Notes under the pieces: model-generated
Database searches by the model: none
Seen by the model: the letters and a program-made list of their open reading frames with translations, nothing else
Told to the model about the DNA's origin: nothing
In this document: one piece after another, positions 6,976 through 10,611 of the stretch
Numbering within the stretch: position 1 is the first letter of the stretch
Layout: every line of letters begins with the position of its first letter
Program-made: the position numbers and the translations under genes
Assembly (NCBI GenBank): GCA_028704035.1
Contig: JAQVLS010000044.1
Location: 1-10,611 of the forward strand
Origin: Desulfotomaculaceae bacterium
GTDB lineage: Bacteria; Bacillota; Desulfotomaculia; Desulfotomaculales; Pelotomaculaceae
Direction of reading: 5' to 3'
DNA length: 10,611 nt

Positions 6976-7245
6976 TTAACGTACCAAATTTGGAATCTGG
7001 GTATACAACTCGGTAGTAAAGGTTATGGCGCTGTTCAACAGCCAGGAGCCAAGCAGCAGTATTACTAAAAACACCCCTAAAATTTTCGGCACCATATTCA
7101 ACATCTGGTCCTGTATCTGAGTAGTGGCCTGCAGGACACTAATTACCAGCCCTATTAAAAGGGCTAAGCCCATTGCCGGACCAGCCAGTACCAACACCAT
7201 AAAAAGAGCGTCCCGGGCCAGGTGGATAACATAGGTCTGGGTCAA
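6976..7245 (-). CDS. fliQ: FliQ, small export-gate pore subunit
   Basis: FliQ is the small two-helix subunit packed around the FliP/FliR pore. The 89-residue protein has exactly the family size, with hydrophobic helices at about 14-37 and 52-76 and the signature LQATTQIQDQMLNMVPKI (38-55) between and into them. The start is TTG (7245-7243), giving MTQTYVIHLARDALF, which fits known FliQ N-termini. A GGGGGGAT tract six bases upstream overlaps the fliP stop, so translation is probably coupled to fliP. No oddities beyond the start codon. Confidence 0.95.
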   Translation of the reverse strand: MTQTYVIHLARDALFMVLVLAGPAMGLALLIGLVISVLQATTQIQDQMLNMVPKILGVFLVILLLGSWLLNSAITFTTELYTQIPNLVR

Positions 7246-7251
7246 CCCTAT

Positions 7252-7257
7252 CCCCCC
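7252..7257 (-). promoter_or_regulatory. Ribosome binding site of fliQ (G6 tract overlapping fliP stop)
   Basis: The coding strand reads TAG-GGGGG, in which the last base of the fliP stop is the first of six G; AT follows. The tract is six bases before the TTG start of fliQ and is the only candidate Shine-Dalgarno site. Confidence 0.55.
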
Positions 7258-8030
7258 TATCTAAAGCTCTCGACAAGAGACTTAATAACCAGGTACCAGC
7301 CGTCTACCATGACGAACAGAAGCAGTTTGAACGGCAGCGCGATCATTATCGGCGGCAGCATGAACATACCCATGGACATCAAGATGCTGGCCACTGCCAT
7401 ATCGATTACCAGAAAAGGGACAAAAATCAAGAACCCTATTTCAAACGCCGTCTTCAGTTCACTGATCACAAATGCAGGTATAACAACATGCATCGGGACA
7501 TCTTCCGGTTTTTCCGGTTTTTCCATTTTGGTCAGGCTGACGAACAGCGCCAGATCTTTTTCCCTGGTCTGCCGCAGCATAAAGTCGGACAATGGCCGGG
7601 CGCCTAACTGCTGGGCCTCCTGCTGGGTTATTTCGTTTCTTAAATAGGGTTGCACAGCCTGCTCGTTAACCTGTTTGTAGGTAGGCTCCATAATAAATAT
7701 CGTCAGGAAAAGAGTCAGTCCCACAATTATTTGGTTGGCGGGCGCCGCCTGTACTCCCAGAGCGCTGCGCAACAAGGACAGGACAATGACAATCCTGGTA
7801 AAGGAAGTCATCATAATCAGGAAGGCCGGCGCCATGGCCAAAAGGGTCAGCAGCACCAAAAGCTTTACGCTGTCAACCACCTGCTCAGGACTGTCGGCAG
7901 GCCGTATGTTTAAATCAAAGAACGGGAAAGGCGCAGCGGCAGCCTCCCGGGCAAACAAAAAAACCATGGCTACGGCCAGCAAAAATACCGGAAACCTAAC
8001 CTTCAATCTTTTTTCCACCCTTGCCATCAT
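7257..8030 (-). CDS. fliP: FliP, main pore subunit of the flagellar export gate
   Basis: FliP forms the pentameric core of the export channel. The 257-residue protein begins with a cleavable-looking signal peptide: basic start (about 1-12), hydrophobic core (13-27) and AAAA before PF near residue 34, as is known for FliP. Family signatures follow: LLAMAPAFLIMMTSFTRIVI (64-83), then LLRSALGVQAAPANQIIVGL (87-106), then IPAFVISELKTAFEIGF (184-200) and a hydrophobic C-terminus. The ATG at 8030 has AGGA about seven bases upstream and overlaps the fliO end by 35 bases, so the two are coupled. A second ATG follows immediately and could serve equally. A 9-base direct repeat encodes KPEKPE at 171-176, in a loop that varies in the family. 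Confidence 0.96.
   Translation of the reverse strand: MMARVEKRLKVRFPVFLLAVAMVFLFAREAAAAPFPFFDLNIRPADSPEQVVDSVKLLVLLTLLAMAPAFLIMMTSFTRIVIVLSLLRSALGVQAAPANQIIVGLTLFLTIFIMEPTYKQVNEQAVQPYLRNEITQQEAQQLGARPLSDFMLRQTREKDLALFVSLTKMEKPEKPEDVPMHVVIPAFVISELKTAFEIGFLIFVPFLVIDMAVASILMSMGMFMLPPIMIALPFKLLLFVMVDGWYLVIKSLVESFR
7503..7524 (-). repeat. Small 9-base tandem repeat inside fliP
   Basis: The plus-strand unit TTCCGGTTT occurs twice in a row (7503-7511, 7512-7520) with four further bases of a third copy. It is in frame and yields KPEKPE in the variable loop of FliP, so copy-number change would add or remove three residues without a frameshift. Confidence 0.7.
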
Positions 8031-8505
8031 CGCCCATCCTGCCGGTCAACTTCGCCATAACAGACCTTCGCATATAAGCAGCCTGCCCGACCAGCCTCTT
8101 AAGCTGCAAAACAAATTTCTCGCCCGGCGGGACGGGCGATTTCCTTTCAACAGACCCGCCGTCCCGTACCTGGCCCAGGTCATAATCCTTAATAGAATGC
8201 GGCTTCAATTCCACAACATCGGCAACTTTGAGCTCATCCATTTCCGGCAGTTTGCCCAGTTCTTTGACCAGGCTGACAGAATTCTCCTGATGGGCGAGAA
8301 GATAATAAACACCGCCCAGGGTAACCAGGCTCAGTGCCGATTTGGGCCCCAGGGGAAGCTGTTCGACCAGCTTCATCCTGCGCTGTCCGTTAGTAGTTAC
8401 ATATCGCCTGGCCAGACCATATTTCAAAACCAGGTAGATTAACCCCAATACGATGGGCAGGGTAACCAGCATACGCACCATAGCCCAGACCAGATCACTG
8501 TTCAT
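7996..8505 (-). CDS. fliO: FliO, assembly factor of the flagellar export gate
   Basis: FliO is the single-pass membrane protein that helps assemble the FliP ring. The 169-residue protein has one hydrophobic segment (about 7-29) followed by a basic patch. The conserved FliO region is RRMKLVEQLPLGPKSALSLV (42-61), then VYYLLAHQENSVSLVKEL. The C-terminal third is basic and low in conservation, as usual. The ATG at 8505 overlaps the preceding stop in an ATGA arrangement, with GAGGG about seven bases upstream. The gene end overlaps fliP by 35 bases. Sequence conservation in FliO is low, so position between fliN and fliP adds weight to the call. Confidence 0.92.
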   Translation of the reverse strand: MNSDLVWAMVRMLVTLPIVLGLIYLVLKYGLARRYVTTNGQRRMKLVEQLPLGPKSALSLVTLGGVYYLLAHQENSVSLVKELGKLPEMDELKVADVVELKPHSIKDYDLGQVRDGGSVERKSPVPPGEKFVLQLKRLVGQAAYMRRSVMAKLTGRMGDDGKGGKKIEG

Positions 8506-8882
8506 GTCAATCCCTCGGTCAGTTTAAAATGATAGGAATGGTTGACGGAAACTATTCTTACACCGAAATTATCGTTAATAACAATGACTTCACCCCGTGC
8601 GAAGCGCTGTTGATTCATTATTACCTCAACCTCATCGCCTATGGTCTTGTTTAATTTAATCACAGAGCCTGGGGCTAGGCCGAGCACTTCCTTTACCTTA
8701 AGGCTAGCCTGGCCCAGTTCTACACTTAATTCAATCTGGACGTCTTCCAAGTGGGACATGCCGGTTGAAATTTTATTAAACCCTTTTACCGGCTGCAAAG
8801 AGGGGAACTCAACCCTTTTGATGCCAGCCTCAGCAGTATTCTTACGGGATAGAAATGATTTTATTTCTTCTTCGGTCAACAC
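8502..8882 (-). CDS. fliN: FliN/FliY-type flagellar motor switch protein, short form
   Basis: This is a C-ring protein of the motor switch and export docking site. From the GTG at 8882 it has 126 residues. The N-terminal peptide LTEEEIKSFL (2-11) resembles the LSQxEIDALL peptide of FliM and FliY that binds phosphorylated CheY. After a linker, residues about 44-116 form a SpoA domain with LEDVQIELSVELG, LAPGSVIKLNK, ARGEVIVINDNFGVRIV, all classic FliN. I chose GTG 8882 because GGGGAGGG stands seven bases upstream and the start then matches the family. An upstream in-frame GTG at 8930 would give 142 residues but has no nearby ribosome site, and a stop lies just two codons before it. It lacks the CheC-like middle domain of FliY and the larger FliM core. 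No fliM is adjacent, which is unusual. Confidence 0.88.
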   Translation of the reverse strand: MLTEEEIKSFLSRKNTAEAGIKRVEFPSLQPVKGFNKISTGMSHLEDVQIELSVELGQASLKVKEVLGLAPGSVIKLNKTIGDEVEVIMNQQRFARGEVIVINDNFGVRIVSVNHSYHFKLTEGLT

Positions 8883-8889
8883 AGCCTGT

Positions 8890-8897
8890 CCCTCCCC
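8890..8897 (-). promoter_or_regulatory. Ribosome binding site deciding the fliN start
   Basis: The coding strand has GGGGAGGG seven bases before the GTG at 8882-8880. This strong site favours the shorter protein over the GTG at 8930, whose nearest purine-rich stretch (GAGAGG) is about 19 bases away. Confidence 0.65.
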
Positions 8898-8960
8898 AGA
8901 TATTCCAAGTTCGTTTGCGCCACGATTCACACATTAACAGCAAAGAGCGTCCTCTCATCC

Positions 8961-9446
8961 TTACTGAATCAGGAAATCAGTGAAAAACACCCCTGTTATT
9001 TCACCCCATGCAAGATGACCGTTGATTTCCTCAGCAATGCTGCTTTTTAACGCCTGGACTGATTCCGCCATACTGACTTCTGCATATGTCTTGCTGCGCA
9101 GGGTGGTGATAATGGCGTCCGCAACCGTGTGTTTTTTCTTTTGCAATTCCGCAGTCAGCCTCTTGTCCCTGGGGTACTCGATTACTACCTTTACCCTGAG
9201 ATAATGGCCGCTGCCGTTGAGGTTCATAATCAATTCACCCATATCCAGGCTATCGTTTTGCGCCGCGTTTCTAATTTTGCCGGCCGGGACGGGCGGTTGA
9301 CGGAAATAAGGATAAGCGCCGGCTGATGTTCCAGCCAGGATGAGCAGCACAACCATAATAATTAGAAAGGTTTTTTTCTTTTTCGGTCTGGTTTCCGCAC
9401 TTGCCATTTTTGCGCCGTCTTTAGCAGATAAATCGATTTTGGGCAA
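8961..9446 (-). CDS. fliL: FliL, flagellar stator-associated membrane protein
   Basis: FliL surrounds or supports the MotA/MotB stator at the basal body. The 161-residue protein has a short cytoplasmic N-terminus ending in a lysine cluster, one membrane segment (about 26-45), and an extracellular domain related to stomatin folds. Family features at the end are VADAIITTLRSKTYAEV and GVFFTDFLIQ, the usual FliL C-terminus. The start is TTG (9446-9444) with AGGTGAG ending three bases upstream; an internal ATG at residue 14 has no comparable site. It follows flgE by 33 bases. In B. subtilis a small gene (swrD) lies between flgE and fliL; there is no room for one here. About 78 bases separate its stop from the chosen fliN start, with no gene seen in them. 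Confidence 0.93.
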   Translation of the reverse strand: MPKIDLSAKDGAKMASAETRPKKKKTFLIIMVVLLILAGTSAGAYPYFRQPPVPAGKIRNAAQNDSLDMGELIMNLNGSGHYLRVKVVIEYPRDKRLTAELQKKKHTVADAIITTLRSKTYAEVSMAESVQALKSSIAEEINGHLAWGEITGVFFTDFLIQ

Positions 9447-9479
9447 GATCTCACCTGCCTTTTTTAGTTTCTTTATAAA

Positions 9480-10286
9480 TTAACGCTTGACATTCAGCAG
9501 TTCCTCCAGCATTTGATCCGACGTGGTAATGGTTCTGGCGCTGGCCTGGTAGCCCCGCTGGGTGGTGATCATATTGGTAAATTCCTCGGTCAGGTCCACG
9601 TTGGACATTTCCAGGTAGTGGGATCTGATGACCCCATAACCGCCCACGGTGGGTTCACCCAAACTATCGTTAATGAGTTCACCGCTAGCAGCACTCTGAC
9701 GAAAAAGGTTCTGCCCTACCCGCTCCAGCCCTTCCTGGTTGGGAAACATGGCCAGGCCGATTGTAAAAGGACCCAGGTCATTGCCTTGAAGATCAACGCC
9801 CGTAATTTCCCCGCCCTGCGATATGTTTAAAGTGGCGACCCCGTCCGTGCCGAGCGATATTTCGCTGCCGTTGGAGTCCAACAGGTGATAACCGTTGGAA
9901 TTTACCAGGTTGCCGGCGTCGTCAATATAGAACACCCCCTCCCTGGTGTAATAGGTATTGGCGCCGTCGGAAACAGCAAACCAGCCGTTGCCCTGGATGG
10001 CCAGGTCGAGGGTGCGCCCTGTCGACTGCGTGTTTCCCTGCCCCATGTTGCCGGTAATGCTGGAAACCGACATGCCCAGCCCTACCTGGGACGGGTTAAC
10101 TCCGCCCAGAGCGTTGGTAGTGGCGGCGCTGCCGGAACGAATTGCCTGGTAGAGGGTGTCCTGAAAATTTGCCCGGCTGCTTTTAAAACCGGAGGTATTG
10201 ACATTGGCAATATTATTGCCGATGACGTCCATACGGACCTGGTGGTTTTTCATACCTGATACGCCGGAATAAAGGGATCTAATCAT
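9480..10286 (-). CDS. flgE: Flagellar hook protein FlgE (short, Bacillus-type; FlgG/FlgF-like)
   Basis: This is a flagellar axial protein, exported through the apparatus encoded downstream and polymerised outside the cell. The 268-residue protein has the rod/hook N-terminal helix region MIRSLYSGVSGMKNHQ plus DVIGNNIANVNTSGFK (1-35), then QVGLG (67-71), TQSTGRTLDLAIQGNGWF (86-103) and the C-terminal coiled region FTNMITTQRGYQASARTI (236-253) ending LLNVKR. Enterobacterial FlgE is around 400 residues; this one is close to the roughly 264-residue B. subtilis FlgE, which lacks the extra outer domains. The region is similar to the distal rod protein FlgG, so FlgG is the alternative. The upstream flg_new gene, normally between flgD and flgE, and downstream fliL favour the hook. 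The ATG has an ideal AAGGAGG seven bases upstream. Confidence 0.87.
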   Translation of the reverse strand: MIRSLYSGVSGMKNHQVRMDVIGNNIANVNTSGFKSSRANFQDTLYQAIRSGSAATTNALGGVNPSQVGLGMSVSSITGNMGQGNTQSTGRTLDLAIQGNGWFAVSDGANTYYTREGVFYIDDAGNLVNSNGYHLLDSNGSEISLGTDGVATLNISQGGEITGVDLQGNDLGPFTIGLAMFPNQEGLERVGQNLFRQSAASGELINDSLGEPTVGGYGVIRSHYLEMSNVDLTEEFTNMITTQRGYQASARTITTSDQMLEELLNVKR

Positions 10287-10293
10287 TACATTT

Positions 10294-10300
10294 CCTCCTT
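10294..10300 (-). promoter_or_regulatory. Ribosome binding site of flgE
   Basis: AAGGAGG stands seven bases before the ATG at 10286. It is among the strongest ribosome sites in the window, fitting a protein needed in high copy. Confidence 0.85.
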
Positions 10301-10333
10301 TTTGTTGGGCCGCTTCTGTCGTTTGGCGGCCGC

Positions 10334-10381
10334 GCAGCCTCCTTCCGGGCCGGCTGCTTATTTCGGATGTCTGACTTCCAT
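10334..10381 (-). other. Possible leader: 7-codon ORF followed by stem-loop upstream of flgE
   Basis: The 117-base gap between the flg_new stop and flgE holds a tiny frame on the coding strand, ATG (10381) to TAA (10358), encoding MEVRHPK, with AAAGGA five bases upstream. Directly after its stop come GCAGCC and GGCTGC (10357-10352 and 10339-10334), a perfect 6-bp inverted repeat with a 12-base loop that contains part of a second GGAAGGAGG. No start codon follows that second site at useful distance, and no T-run follows the stem. It could be chance; I annotate it only as visible structure. Confidence 0.25.
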
Positions 10382-10403
10382 GGATTCCTTTGGGGTCCTG
10401 TTT

Positions 10404-10611
10404 TTATTTTACGATTACGGCGCTGTCGATGTTGGTAAAAACATGTTCTTGTGAGGACTTGCCGTCCAGGGCGGTCACTACTGTTTTGTTGCGGATGCTG
10501 GCAACCAGCGCCAGATCGCCGTATATTATCAGCGAATTTCGTGATCCCTTAGCCTCGGCCCGGCTCACAGCCCTACCAATTTTGGCCAGGTCCTCGCCGG
10601 CCAGTACTATG
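10404..10611 (-). CDS. Flagellar-operon protein of the flg_new (TIGR02530) type, C-terminal 68 residues, cut by window edge
   Basis: Translating the coding strand back from the TAA at 10406-10404 gives an uninterrupted frame to the window edge. It includes GEDLAKIGRAVSRAEAKGSR, SLIIYGDLALVASIRNKTVV, TALDG and the ending VFTNIDSAVIVK. The pattern of a helix rich in A and K, then LAL.VS..N.TVVTA, then NVFTNIDS.V, is that of a small family recorded as 'flagellar operon protein', which usually sits between flgD and flgE in Firmicutes. No biochemical function is firmly established for it as far as I know. The start lies outside the window. The gene is 117 bases upstream of flgE in the same direction, which fits its usual position. 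Confidence 0.8.
   Translation of the reverse strand, partial: IVLAGEDLAKIGRAVSRAEAKGSRNSLIIYGDLALVASIRNKTVVTALDGKSSQEHVFTNIDSAVIVK

Noticed and set aside
7735..8442. Plus-strand open frame of 235 codons opposite fliP and fliO.
   Set aside because: Both strands cannot reasonably be constrained here; the minus-strand genes are clear family members and the plus-strand product has no recognisable features.
8883..8930. GTG at 8930 as the fliN start.
   Set aside because: No ribosome site at useful distance, and the added 16 residues precede what looks like the family's true start peptide; GTG 8882 has a strong site.
10326..10333. GCGGCCGC palindrome upstream of flgE as an operator.
   Set aside because: A single 8-base GC palindrome (NotI site) in a GC-rich gap; no second copy or known regulator fits.
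1..10611. Novel non-flagellar system, mobile element, CRISPR array, tRNA or rRNA hidden in the window.
   Set aside because: Nearly every base belongs to recognised flagellar genes on one strand; the gaps are short and contain no repeats or RNA gene signatures I can support.

Overview
The window is one long, gap-poor flagellar operon read entirely from the minus strand, so transcription runs from high to low coordinates. In order of transcription it holds the tail of a small flagellar-operon protein (flg_new type), the hook protein FlgE, FliL, a short FliN/FliY-type switch protein, FliO, FliP, FliQ, FliR, FlhB, FlhA, FlhF, FlhG, a YcgR/PilZ-type c-di-GMP receptor and the first 47 codons of the flagellar sigma factor FliA (sigma-28/SigD). 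No RNA gene, mobile element, CRISPR array or convincing terminator is visible.

The gene order flgE-fliL-fliN/Y-fliOPQR-flhB-flhA-flhF-flhG-...-fliA, the short FlgE resembling the B. subtilis hook protein, the flg_new gene before flgE, strong G-rich Shine-Dalgarno sites and frequent TTG starts point to a Gram-positive Firmicute. A clostridial, Peptococcaceae-like organism is my guess (inference only). Base composition looks balanced to moderately GC-rich and does not shift along the window, so nothing suggests recent transfer.

Region by region: 10404-10611 to 8961 covers hook and basal-body parts plus the stator/switch-associated FliL. 8882-8502 is the single switch gene. 8505-2948 encodes the membrane export apparatus (FliO assembly factor, FliPQR pore, FlhB specificity switch, FlhA export gate). 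2951-842 encodes the FlhF/FlhG pair that sets flagellar position and number. 831-166 is a c-di-GMP-responsive motility brake, and 142-1 begins the sigma factor that would transcribe late flagellar genes. Genes overlap or nearly abut; only two gaps reach about 90-117 bases (5024-5113 and 10287-10403).

This is a known system, not a new one. The points worth a second look are local: FlhF has changed residues at several GTPase motifs, and its partner FlhG lacks a recognisable DQAxxLR activator motif. No fliM lies at the switch position, and the FliN-like protein carries a FliM/FliY-like N-terminal peptide. No chemotaxis genes lie between flhG and fliA. Several translation starts use homopolymeric G tracts, including G8 before fliA and a G6 tract before flhG that can fold into a hairpin.
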